A DNA stretch of 64,000 bases from Aridibacter sp965216195 (GTDB lineage: Bacteria > Acidobacteriota > Blastocatellia > Pyrinomonadales > Pyrinomonadaceae), in contig OZ244151.1 in assembly GCA_965216195.1 (NCBI GenBank), positions 868,001 through 932,000 of the forward strand, given 5' to 3'. This document shows, piece after piece, positions 43,321-51,292 of the stretch. The stretch's first letter is position 1. Each line of letters begins with the position of its first letter. The translations under genes were made by a program, and so were the position numbers. Under the pieces are notes generated by a model, which was given only the letters and a program-made list of their open reading frames with translations, searched no databases and was not told the DNA's origin.

Positions 43321-44724
43321 ATGGCAAAAATTTCTTTTTATGGCGGGGTTGGAACGGTAACAGGCTCCAAGTATCTTTTGGAGTCTAACGGACGGAAAGT
43401 TTTGGTTGATTGCGGGCTTTTTCAGGGACTTCGCGAGCTGCGAGAAAGAAACTGGCAGGATTTGCCGTTTGATCCAAAAGAGCTAGACGCAGTTGTAATT
43501 ACTCACGCTCACATAGATCATACGGGTTTTTTGCCGCGCATCGTGAAGCTGGGTTTTAAAGGGCCTGTCTTCACCTCGAGCGCAACCGGCGATTTGATGA
43601 AAATTCTTTTGCCGGATTCGGCGAGGCTGCAGGAAGAAGAGGCGCGTTACAGAAACCGCAAGGGGCTGACATCTCATTCGCCCGCACTTCCACTCTATGA
43701 TGAAGATGACGCCAAAGAGACGCTAACTAGGCTCCAGCCGGTTCCAAACGATGGCAACGCTATCGAGGTCTGCGAGGGGTTTAAGGCGAGTTTTATGGTT
43801 GCCGGACACATAATGGGTGCCAGCCTTGTTCTTATCGAAATGGAAAACGCGCGCGAAAATGGTGAGCCGATAAAGTTTTTGTTTTCCGGGGATCTGGGAC
43901 ATTACGACCAGCCAATACTAAAAGACCCGGCTCCGCCTCCGGCATGTGACTATTTGATGGTCGAATCGACTTATGGCGACCGCCTGCACAGTGAAGATAA
44001 ATCAGATGACGAGCTCGAAAGAATTATTAAAGAAGGTCTGAAACGCGAAGGTCCGATTTTGATACCCGCCTTTTCGGTTGGGCGTACACAAGAAATCCTA
44101 TATCTGATACGCGAGCTTGAGGAGGAAGGTAGAATTCCGGTTGTGCCTGTGATTGTCGATTCACCAATGGCCAAGCAGGCGACGCAGGTTTATAACCGCT
44201 GGCGCGAGGAGCACGACGAGGAGTACGCGAGTATTCTGGCGCGGCAGAAGCATCCACTGCGGACGGGAGCGATGACGACTACAAATAGCCGTAAGGAATC
44301 GAAAAAGGTTAACAGCAGAAAGGGCGTGAGGATAATTATCAGTGCGTCTGGAATGCTTTCGGGCGGGCGCGTGCTTCACCACGCCAAGTACGTTTTACCG
44401 GATGAGAATGCGACAATTGTTTTTGTTGGCTATCAAGCGGCAGGGACTCGTGGGCGGAGAATTATTGACGGTGAAAAAGAGATTCGCATTATGCGCGACT
44501 GGATTCCCGTGCGTTGTCACATCGAAAAACTAGATGGTTTTTCTGCCCACGCCGATTGGAAGGCTGTGATCAAGTGGCTTAAGGGTCTGCCGGAAGAGCC
44601 AAAATCGGTTTTTACCACGCATGGCGAACCGAAATCTGCCTCGGCGATGGCCGGGCATATACGGGATGAGTTTGGCTGGAAAGTTTTGGTGCCGGAGTAT
44701 AATCAGTCGATCGAATTGAAGTAA
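43321..44724 (+). CDS. Metallo-beta-lactamase/beta-CASP RNA nuclease
   Basis: The 467-residue protein is a CPSF73/YSH1-like ribonuclease. It has the metal site THAHIDHTG (His-X-His-X-Asp-His, about 61-69), FSGDLGHYDQPIL, VESTYGDRLH, the beta-CASP domain (about 225-380) with PAFSVGRTQEILYLI, and the C-terminal RMMBL-type motifs SASGMLSGGRVLHH, GFSAHADW and FTTHGEPKSA. It should cut single-stranded RNA. It stands alone and ends head-to-head against the permease gene without any gap. Confidence 0.88.
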   Translation: MAKISFYGGVGTVTGSKYLLESNGRKVLVDCGLFQGLRELRERNWQDLPFDPKELDAVVITHAHIDHTGFLPRIVKLGFKGPVFTSSATGDLMKILLPDSARLQEEEARYRNRKGLTSHSPALPLYDEDDAKETLTRLQPVPNDGNAIEVCEGFKASFMVAGHIMGASLVLIEMENARENGEPIKFLFSGDLGHYDQPILKDPAPPPACDYLMVESTYGDRLHSEDKSDDELERIIKEGLKREGPILIPAFSVGRTQEILYLIRELEEEGRIPVVPVIVDSPMAKQATQVYNRWREEHDEEYASILARQKHPLRTGAMTTTNSRKESKKVNSRKGVRIIISASGMLSGGRVLHHAKYVLPDENATIVFVGYQAAGTRGRRIIDGEKEIRIMRDWIPVRCHIEKLDGFSAHADWKAVIKWLKGLPEEPKSVFTTHGEPKSASAMAGHIRDEFGWKVLVPEYNQSIELK

Positions 44725-45990
44725 CTACTCATACCTCAGACACTCAATTGGATCTAGTTTCGCAGCCTTTCTCGCGGGGAGCACACCGAATACGAGCCCG
44801 ACCCCTACGGAAACGATTAGGGCAAAGGCAATTGCCCAATATTCGATAACTGCAGGCAGGCTTGGTACTAGCAGCATTACAAGCTGAGATATCCCAATTG
44901 CGACGATAACACCGAGCAAACCTCCGAAAAAGGTCAACGTCATTGCTTCTAGAAGAAACTGCATCACGATCGCATTTTTTGTGGCGCCGAGCGCTTTCCT
45001 GATGCCGATTTCTTTGGTTCGTTCGGTTACGGAGACGAGCATGATGTTCATCACGCCAATTCCTCCGACCATCAGACCCAAACACGAAATTGCGATCGCT
45101 GCCAGACCAATCCCCCCAATTATCGAATCAAATTGTTTGATAAAGGCATCGGCAGTCTTGATATCGAAATCATTTGGCTCTCCAAACTTAACCTTTCTGC
45201 GCTGACGCAAGATTCCTTCAGCCTCCTCAAGAGCTTCCTGGACGCGTTTGCTTTTTGCCTTGATGATATGCAGGATCGCGTCTCTTTGCGGCGCAACTTT
45301 CATTGCGGTTCGCAGCGGCATGAAAACACTCCGGTCTTCTTCGTTCTCGCCAAAAAAACCGGCTTTTCGTTTTTCGAGAACGCCGATGATTTCCCACATC
45401 TGACCGTTCATACGGACCATCTTTCCAACGCGATCGCCCGATTTTCCGGGAAAAAGGGCTTCAGCCGTGTTGATTCCGATCACCAAAACATTCCTGCGTT
45501 GTTGGTTATCCGAATTCGTTATAAAACGTCCTTCATTCAAAACAACATTTGTAACTTCGGCATGGTTTGGCGTGACTCCATCAGTAAGTGCCCAACGGTA
45601 GTTTTTGTCTTCGTAAATTAGATTGTCGTCAAATCCGCGGCCCAGCGACCCTATTCTCGGCGCAATAACTGAGATGTCTTCGATCGCATCGGATTGAAGC
45701 AATATTGCGTCCGCATCCGCTACTGTTAAAACCTTCCGTGCCCGCTCTTCGCGATTGGGAGGTCCGAAACCGGTCGTCAGATGAAAGGCGTAAATGTTGT
45801 TTGTTCCATAGTCTTCAATCATCGCCACAATATTTTGACGAAGTCCAAGCAAAATCGAAGCGACAACAATTGCCGTGATAATTCCGACGACGATACCTAG
45901 AATCGTCAGAAAACTGCGAAACTTGTTGGACATAATGCTGTCCAAAGCCATTCTTAAAACTTCTTTTGGTAACGAAGTTGAAACTTTCAT
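44725..45990 (-). CDS. MacB-type ABC transporter permease
   Basis: The 421-residue protein has the MacB/FtsX layout: one N-terminal membrane helix (KFRSFLTILGIVVGIITAIVVASI), a periplasmic MacB-like domain (about 50-280), then three C-terminal helices starting near IGGIGLAAIAISCLGLMVGG, with the conserved VTERTKEIGIRKALGATKNAI between. Such permeases drive lipoprotein or peptide export with a LolD/MacB ATPase. No ATPase gene is adjacent. It lies 15 bases after a paralogous permease gene. Confidence 0.88.
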   Translation of the reverse strand: MKVSTSLPKEVLRMALDSIMSNKFRSFLTILGIVVGIITAIVVASILLGLRQNIVAMIEDYGTNNIYAFHLTTGFGPPNREERARKVLTVADADAILLQSDAIEDISVIAPRIGSLGRGFDDNLIYEDKNYRWALTDGVTPNHAEVTNVVLNEGRFITNSDNQQRRNVLVIGINTAEALFPGKSGDRVGKMVRMNGQMWEIIGVLEKRKAGFFGENEEDRSVFMPLRTAMKVAPQRDAILHIIKAKSKRVQEALEEAEGILRQRRKVKFGEPNDFDIKTADAFIKQFDSIIGGIGLAAIAISCLGLMVGGIGVMNIMLVSVTERTKEIGIRKALGATKNAIVMQFLLEAMTLTFFGGLLGVIVAIGISQLVMLLVPSLPAVIEYWAIAFALIVSVGVGLVFGVLPARKAAKLDPIECLRYE

Positions 45991-46005
45991 TCCAGGATTC
46001 CCATT

Positions 46006-47250
46006 CTAACTATGCTGTAGTGCGACAATCGGATCCAATTTTGACGCCTTGAAAGCCGGATAAAGACCGGCGATGATTCCGATAACGGTGGAAACTACGA
46101 CGGCTAAAACGATATAGCCTATGGTAATTGTCATCGTGATACCCAACGCCATAGTGATTAACGACGTGACCCCGGCCGCTAAAATTATTCCCAAAATTCC
46201 GCCCAAAATACACAATGAAGCCGACTCAATCAAAAACTGAAGCAGTATCTGTTTTCGGGTTGCACCGAGAGCCTTACGAAGTCCGACCTCAAACGTACGC
46301 TCGGTAACGGAAACGAGCATGATGTTCATTACAACGATTCCTCCAACCATAAGAATCGTCAGCGTGATTGGTATAACAACACCTGCAATCGCAGCAGTAA
46401 ACTGGTCTATTTGTCCTGCTAAATCCGCCGTATTTACAATGCCAAAAGTATCCTTGTCGCTTCCAATTAATTGGCGCTTATTGCGAAGCTTGGTTCGCGC
46501 TTCCTCTATCGCGCGGGTTAAATCTTCAGGCTTTTCGGCTTTCCCGTGGATTTGAATTCCGCCGCCCCATCCAAACATCTGTAAATTCAACGTAACGGGA
46601 ACGTATAGGTGCCGATCCTGAGATTGCCCAAACATCGAGCCGCGCTGTTTTTCAACGCCTATAACCGTAAGCGGAACACCTCGAACCTTGATAGATTTGC
46701 CGATTGGATTCGCATTTGGGAAAAACTTATCTCGAACGTCGGTTCCGATGACGCAAACTCTGGCCGAGCGCGTAACTTCGTTGTCCAGAATAAAACGGCC
46801 GGCTTCGAGTGTTTTATCTTCGATCACCAGAAGGTTAGCGGTTACCCCACGGATTCTTACCGAAACCATTTCCTCGTCATGATACTTAATGTCGGCACCT
46901 GCGTTTTTCTGCGCTCCGATTTCCGAACATGACACGCAATTTGCTTTGATGTACTCGTATTCATCCCATTCGAGCTTCCGATTCTTCTTCATCATCCGCT
47001 CAAATTCTTCGTCCTCCATCTCACCGCTCCGAGCCATACGCGCGATCATAAAATGGTTGGCTCCAAGTACTTTTGTGATTCTTTCCATCACGTAAGAATT
47101 CAAACCGCTTATCGATGCTCCCACAACTACAACCGAAGCAACACCGATAATTACGCCTAGAAGCGTCAAGAACGCTCGGAGCTTATGCTCGAATATTGAT
47201 TTTATCGCTATCCAGAAAGCGTCTGCATAAAACGAATAGAGTCTTCGCAT
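46006..47250 (-). CDS. MacB-type ABC transporter permease, paralogue
   Basis: The 414-residue protein shares the layout of its downstream neighbour: an N-terminal helix (KLRAFLTLLGVIIGVASVVVVGASI), a periplasmic domain, and three C-terminal helices with VTERTFEVGLRKALGATRKQI. It begins MRRLYSFYADAFWIAIKS. The two probably form a heterodimeric permease, with the ATPase encoded elsewhere. It holds two close cysteines (ANCVSCSEIG) in the periplasmic part, unlike its partner. Confidence 0.87.
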   Translation of the reverse strand: MRRLYSFYADAFWIAIKSIFEHKLRAFLTLLGVIIGVASVVVVGASISGLNSYVMERITKVLGANHFMIARMARSGEMEDEEFERMMKKNRKLEWDEYEYIKANCVSCSEIGAQKNAGADIKYHDEEMVSVRIRGVTANLLVIEDKTLEAGRFILDNEVTRSARVCVIGTDVRDKFFPNANPIGKSIKVRGVPLTVIGVEKQRGSMFGQSQDRHLYVPVTLNLQMFGWGGGIQIHGKAEKPEDLTRAIEEARTKLRNKRQLIGSDKDTFGIVNTADLAGQIDQFTAAIAGVVIPITLTILMVGGIVVMNIMLVSVTERTFEVGLRKALGATRKQILLQFLIESASLCILGGILGIILAAGVTSLITMALGITMTITIGYIVLAVVVSTVIGIIAGLYPAFKASKLDPIVALQHS

Positions 47251-47362
47251 AAATTATTAGACGGAAAAAATATTGATTGTGTTAATTCGAAAAACTCGCC
47301 AATCAGAGTTAACTACGAGCGAAATAGCGAGAATGTTCGATAAAGTTTTGCGGGGTGAATCA

Positions 47363-47390
47363 TTGAAGAAATAAACGCGCGTGATATAAT
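47363..47390 (+). promoter_or_regulatory. Promoter before sucD
   Basis: TTGAAG (47363-47368) and a perfect TATAAT (47385-47390) with a 16-base spacer, 38 bases before the sucD TTG start. Confidence 0.65.
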
Positions 47391-47428
47391 CCAAAGTCTT
47401 AATTCGCATACACTTTGGGAGAATTGGT

Positions 47429-48319
47429 TTGAGCATTTTAGTCGATAAAAATACGCGCCTAATTGTGCAAGGCGTCACCGGAAAAGAGGGCACCTTTCAC
47501 ACACAGCAGATGGTCGAATACGGCACCAATGTCGTTGGCGGAGTTACGCCTGGAAAAGGCGGCACGACTCACGAAGGAATTCCGGTTTTTAATACTGTTG
47601 AGGAAGCGGTAAAAGAAACTACTGCGAACGCATCGGTGATATACGTCCCTCCCCCATTTGCGGCTGACGCAATAATGGAAGCTGCCGATGCGGATTTGCC
47701 ATTGGTAGTTGCGATTACGGAAGGTGTTCCGGTAGCTGACATGGTCAAAGCAGCTGAGTTTTTGAAAGATCGCGGTGCAAAGACGCGTTTGATTGGCCCG
47801 AATTGCCCGGGAATTATTTCGCCCGGTAAATGCAAAATCGGAATCATGCCCGGCCACATTCACCAGGAAGGGCGCATCGGCGTTGTTTCGCGAAGTGGAA
47901 CGCTGACTTACGAGGCGGTAGGACAACTAACGGCGCTTGGTCTTGGACAATCTTCAGCGATTGGGATTGGCGGCGATCCGATTATCGGAACAAATCACAC
48001 AGATGCCTTAAGACTCTTTCAGGAAGACGCCGAGACTGACGCGATAGTAATGATCGGCGAGATTGGCGGTACCGCCGAAGAGGATGCTGCCGCTTTTGCA
48101 AAAGAAAACGTTACGAAACCAATCGTTGCGTTTATTGCCGGACAGACCGCACCCCCGGGCAGGCGTATGGGACACGCCGGAGCGATCATATCGGGAGGAA
48201 AAGGAACAGCGTCGGAGAAAATGAAAGCGCTTCGAGAAGCGGGAATTCGCGTTGTTGAGTCGCCAGCTGACATTGGAAAAGCAACACAAGAAGTTTTGGG
48301 AACGGGTGCAACAGTTTAG
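47429..48319 (+). CDS. sucD: Succinyl-CoA synthetase alpha subunit
   Basis: The 296-residue protein starts MSILVDKNTRLIVQGVTGKEG with the CoA-binding fold, has IGPNCPGIISPG and the phosphohistidine site GRRMGHAGAII with His249. It catalyses the substrate-level phosphorylation step of the TCA cycle with SucC, which is not in the window. It uses a TTG start preceded by GGGAG. ndk follows 43 bases later in the same direction; nucleoside diphosphate kinase and SucCD are known to interact functionally. Confidence 0.94.
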   Translation: MSILVDKNTRLIVQGVTGKEGTFHTQQMVEYGTNVVGGVTPGKGGTTHEGIPVFNTVEEAVKETTANASVIYVPPPFAADAIMEAADADLPLVVAITEGVPVADMVKAAEFLKDRGAKTRLIGPNCPGIISPGKCKIGIMPGHIHQEGRIGVVSRSGTLTYEAVGQLTALGLGQSSAIGIGGDPIIGTNHTDALRLFQEDAETDAIVMIGEIGGTAEEDAAAFAKENVTKPIVAFIAGQTAPPGRRMGHAGAIISGGKGTASEKMKALREAGIRVVESPADIGKATQEVLGTGATV

Positions 48320-48362
48320 GACTAAATAAATCTATTAATAAACACTGGGAAGATATTGATAA

Positions 48363-48779
48363 ATGAGCAATTTAACATTTGGAATTATTAAACCCGATGC
48401 CGTGAAAAATGGCTATACCGGGAAAATTATCAGCAGAATTTTGGGAAATGGTTTTAAGATTCGCGGACTGAAGTTGATTCATCAAACCAAAAGCCAAGCG
48501 GAAGGATTTTACGCTGTTCATGCGGAGCGACCGTTTTATGGAGAATTGACCGATTTTATGTCGAGCGCACCGTGCGTGGTGATGGTGCTCGAAAAGGAAA
48601 ATGCGGTTCCTGAGTGGAGGAATTTGATGGGAGCGACGAATCCGGAAGAGGCAGATGAAGGAACGCTTCGGAAAGATTTTGCCACCTCCTTGGGAGAAAA
48701 CGCTGTTCATGGTTCGGATTCCGATGAAAATGCGACGATAGAGATAACGTATTTCTTTAGTAAACTTGAATTAGTTTAG
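48363..48779 (+). CDS. ndk: Nucleoside diphosphate kinase
   Basis: The 138-residue enzyme equalises nucleoside triphosphate pools. Signatures: TFGIIKPDAVKNG (5-17), RPFYGELTDFMSS and the phosphohistidine loop ENAVHGSDSDENA with His116. Length and motif spacing are normal. It follows sucD closely, likely in one transcript. Confidence 0.95.
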   Translation: MSNLTFGIIKPDAVKNGYTGKIISRILGNGFKIRGLKLIHQTKSQAEGFYAVHAERPFYGELTDFMSSAPCVVMVLEKENAVPEWRNLMGATNPEEADEGTLRKDFATSLGENAVHGSDSDENATIEITYFFSKLELV

Positions 48780-48839
48780 GCAAAAAGCTAATTTAGTTGG
48801 AAAGTCATGTCAGTATTGGAGGTCTGGGAGTTCGGGCTT

Positions 48840-48849
48840 GGGTTAACCC
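48840..48849. other. Perfect 10-bp palindrome GGGTTAACCC
   Basis: In the gap between ndk and the zinc-ribbon gene. It is too short for a terminator but of the size of an operator half-site pair. No protein can be named. Confidence 0.25.
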
Positions 48850-48917
48850 TAAGAATGGTTGATCTTCGCTTGCGGATTTACTAACTGGCGGACATCAAAT
48901 TTCGAGGATGAAAAGCG

Positions 48918-49973
48918 ATGAAAAAATGCCCTACTTGCAGTAAGACGTTTGACGACAATATGAAGTTTTGTCAGGCGGATGGAACTCCTCTGGTGGAAGA
49001 TCAGCCCCCGGAAGATCCGTATAAAACGATGGTTGCCAATCAGGCTGATTTGAAGATTCCGAATGAGGAGGAAAAAGTCGAAGCTGAGGACGGCGTTGAT
49101 GCTTCCGAGGCTCCGCCTGAGGTATCAGAGCCGGAGCCGAAATCGGAGGTTTCCGATGTAGCCGAAAAGCCTGAGCCGGGTGATGGCGAGGATCCGCTAA
49201 GAACCGTTATTGCAGGGGTTGAAACATCAGCAAGTGTTGACGTAGATTTGCCGGATGAAGAGATTTCTGCAGAGGAGGCAATCGAGAATTTGGGTAAAGC
49301 CGCGTCTCCTCCCGATCCTCCAAAGTTTGACGCGCCAGAAGTCGCCCCACCGGAGTTTACCGGGGCACTAGAGGATGCCGATGCTGACGAAGGCGTGGAT
49401 GTTGATGCCAAAGAAGATGCGGACGCACCTCCTCCTAGTCCTTTTTCTGAAGAAGAAGAAAAAGCCGATTCTCCTTCCGCTCCGATACCTTCGCCATTTG
49501 ATAAGTCAATGCCGCCAGGATATGCGCCGCCTTCTACGCCGCCGTTTGATCCCTCGGAACCCGTGAAAGCTGAAAAGGTAGGGTCGGTCGATCCGAAAGT
49601 AGCCGAAGCAGGAGCGTCTGATGATTGGTCACCTCCGCCCGCGCCGATGGAGGAATGGAAGGACAAAGAAATTGGAAGCAATACCCCTTTTGAACCTCCC
49701 GCAGCTGCTGCTGACGGACAAAACAGCACGCTTGCGATCGTGTCGCTGGTTCTGGGAATTTTAAGCATGACGCTTTGTTGTGGTCCGACCGGTTTATTGA
49801 TGGGGCCTGCGGGTGCGGTTATCGGATTTATGGCGCGAAATAAAGCGATTCAGAACCCGGAAGAATTTGGAGGGGGAGGTTTGGCTACCGGTGGAATTAT
49901 CACGGGAGTTATAGGCTTCTTGGTAGGTATTTTGGTTGTCATCTACTACATCTTCCTGTTTACTGCGGGCTAA
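48918..49973 (+). CDS. Zinc-ribbon protein with acidic linker and DUF4190-like membrane domain
   Basis: The 351-residue protein begins with a zinc ribbon, MKKCPTCSKTFDDNMKFCQADG (Cys4, 7, 18). A long disordered region rich in Glu, Asp, Pro and Ala follows (about 25-265). The C-terminus has two membrane helices around LAIVSLVLGILSMTLCCGPTGL and GGIITGVIGFLVGILVVIYYI, joined by a KAIQNP-type loop as in DUF4190 proteins. It is probably a bitopic membrane protein with a cytosolic sensor-like ribbon. Function unknown. A terminator follows. Confidence 0.78.
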   Translation: MKKCPTCSKTFDDNMKFCQADGTPLVEDQPPEDPYKTMVANQADLKIPNEEEKVEAEDGVDASEAPPEVSEPEPKSEVSDVAEKPEPGDGEDPLRTVIAGVETSASVDVDLPDEEISAEEAIENLGKAASPPDPPKFDAPEVAPPEFTGALEDADADEGVDVDAKEDADAPPPSPFSEEEEKADSPSAPIPSPFDKSMPPGYAPPSTPPFDPSEPVKAEKVGSVDPKVAEAGASDDWSPPPAPMEEWKDKEIGSNTPFEPPAAAADGQNSTLAIVSLVLGILSMTLCCGPTGLLMGPAGAVIGFMARNKAIQNPEEFGGGGLATGGIITGVIGFLVGILVVIYYIFLFTAG

Positions 49974-50025
49974 ACTCGGCCATGGTCTTCGGAAAGTAAC
50001 AGTATCCGATTAGCAAATAATAATA

Positions 50026-50059
50026 AAGCCTGCCTCGATTGGATTGGGGTAGGCTTTTT
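50026..50059 (+). terminator. Rho-independent terminator after the zinc-ribbon gene
   Basis: AAGCCTGCC (50026-50034) pairs with GGTAGGCTT (50048-50056) through one wobble over a 13-base loop, then TTTTT. The nuoI promoter overlaps it: TTGGAT (50039-50044) lies in the loop. Confidence 0.75.
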
Positions 50060-50068
50060 CGCTATAAT
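50039..50068 (+). promoter_or_regulatory. Promoter before nuoI overlapping the terminator
   Basis: TTGGAT (50039-50044) and a perfect TATAAT (50063-50068), 18-base spacer, 27 bases before the nuoI ATG at 50096. The upstream half sits in the terminator loop. Confidence 0.5.
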
Positions 50069-50095
50069 TTTCCTACTCAATTCCAAAGGAAAAAT

Positions 50096-50617
50096 ATGTC
50101 AATAATCACCGATGTAATTCAATCAACCAAAGCCATTTTCAATGGAATGAAAACGACGATTTCTCAAATTCCAAAGGAAAAATGGACAGTTCAATATCCG
50201 GATGAGCCCGTAACGGTGCAGCCGAGGTATCGTGGACAACATCTTCTTCATGTAGATGAAAACGGTAAGGAAAAATGCGTCGCGTGCTACTTGTGTGCGG
50301 CGGCGTGTCCGTCTGAATGTATTTACATCGAAGCGGTTGACGATCCCCGTCCTTATGAGGAAAGGGTTGGGCGAGACGAACGCTATGCGAAGGTTTACAA
50401 CATTGATTATGGAAGATGCATCTTTTGCGGCTATTGCGTAGAGGCTTGTCCGAAAGATGCGATCACTCATGGCTATAATTTCGAACTCTCCGTTTACAAC
50501 CGCGCCGATCTTTTGAAAACAAAAGACGATCTCCTTATTACAAAACAGAAGCAATCTGAGAATTATCGGGTTGCGCTTTCGTCCGAAGATGTAGATTCCG
50601 AGTTTAAAGAAGTGTAG
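50096..50617 (+). CDS. nuoI: NADH-quinone oxidoreductase subunit I (2x4Fe-4S)
   Basis: The 173-residue peripheral subunit of complex I carries two ferredoxin-like clusters, N6a and N6b: CVACYLCAAACPSECI and CIFCGYCVEACPKDAI. RYRGQHLLHVDENGKEKC precedes the first, as in NuoI. The start at 50096 follows AAAGGA; an upstream in-frame Met at 50039 lies within the terminator and is rejected. The other nuo genes are not in the window, so this is a detached copy or a dispersed complex I gene. Confidence 0.9.
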   Translation: MSIITDVIQSTKAIFNGMKTTISQIPKEKWTVQYPDEPVTVQPRYRGQHLLHVDENGKEKCVACYLCAAACPSECIYIEAVDDPRPYEERVGRDERYAKVYNIDYGRCIFCGYCVEACPKDAITHGYNFELSVYNRADLLKTKDDLLITKQKQSENYRVALSSEDVDSEFKEV

Positions 50618-50660
50618 GGCTCAAAGTTGAACAGCCCTCAATTGCTCACATATTTTCAGT

Positions 50661-50666
50661 TATAAT
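50661..50666 (+). promoter_or_regulatory. -10 box (TATAAT) directly before the ImmA-like gene
   Basis: A perfect TATAAT ends six bases before a GTG at 50673. A start site at that GTG would give a leaderless mRNA. The TTGCTC at 50642-50647 is too close (13 bases) to be a proper -35. Confidence 0.45.
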
Positions 50667-50672
50667 TTGAGT

Positions 50673-51287
50673 GTGGATAGTTTGCCGCCGACAAGAAAAG
50701 GTCGCGAATATGAACTCCGTGCGTTGGGATTGCGAGATTTCGCGGGGTTAAAACGCGACGACCAGCCATTGAATCCATTTGATTTAGCACATTACGCCAA
50801 CCTGAATGTTGTGCCTTTCGAAAAGGTAGAGCACTTGCTCAGCGAAGAAACGTTGAAACAACTTACCGGAAGCGGAAAAAATGATTGGTCGGGTGGAGCG
50901 TGTTCGCAAACTTTAGCCGATGGATCTAAGCTCATTATCTTGAATCCCACACACGGCAGAAGTCGCCAGCATGCTACCTTGATGGAAGAGATTTCCCACG
51001 TTTTTCTTGGCCACAAGCCCAGCCGTCTCGCGGTTGAAACTAAGGGGGAAAACGGCAGTGTAAAGGCGAGGGATTATAACGCGGAAATTGAGGAAGAAGC
51101 GTATTCGGTAGGGGCGGCTGCCTTGGTGCCCTATTCAGCGCTTCGAAGATTCGTCCAGCAAGGCAAGACTTCAAGAAGCATCGCACGTCATTTTGGTGTA
51201 AGCTATCAGATTGTCGAATTCAGAATGCGAATTTCGCATTTGTGGGAAGAATATTTGTCGGTTCAGGGATCAAAAGCGCCCCTCTAA
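50673..51287 (+). CDS. ImmA/IrrE-like protein with C-terminal helix-turn-helix
   Basis: About 204 residues. The core resembles ImmA/IrrE metallopeptidases: RSRQHATLMEEISHVFLGHKPSR holds the zinc-helix region, but the usual HExxH reads EEISH, with Glu in place of the first His. The following EIEEEAYSVGAAALVPY matches the helix that normally gives the third ligand. The C-terminus has a helix-turn-helix, SRSIARHFGVSYQIVEFRM. Start choice is GTG 50673 (leaderless) or TTG two codons earlier. It is five bases upstream of the GAF-phosphatase gene, so the two should be expressed together. Confidence 0.72.
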   Translation: MDSLPPTRKGREYELRALGLRDFAGLKRDDQPLNPFDLAHYANLNVVPFEKVEHLLSEETLKQLTGSGKNDWSGGACSQTLADGSKLIILNPTHGRSRQHATLMEEISHVFLGHKPSRLAVETKGENGSVKARDYNAEIEEEAYSVGAAALVPYSALRRFVQQGKTSRSIARHFGVSYQIVEFRMRISHLWEEYLSVQGSKAPL

Positions 51288-51292
51288 TAACG

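Noticed and set aside
49040..49768. A long minus-strand open frame (242 codons) rich in Ser, Gly and Ala
   Set aside because: It is the antisense shadow of the acidic, low-complexity linker in the zinc-ribbon protein gene; the plus strand carries the recognisable ribbon and membrane domains.
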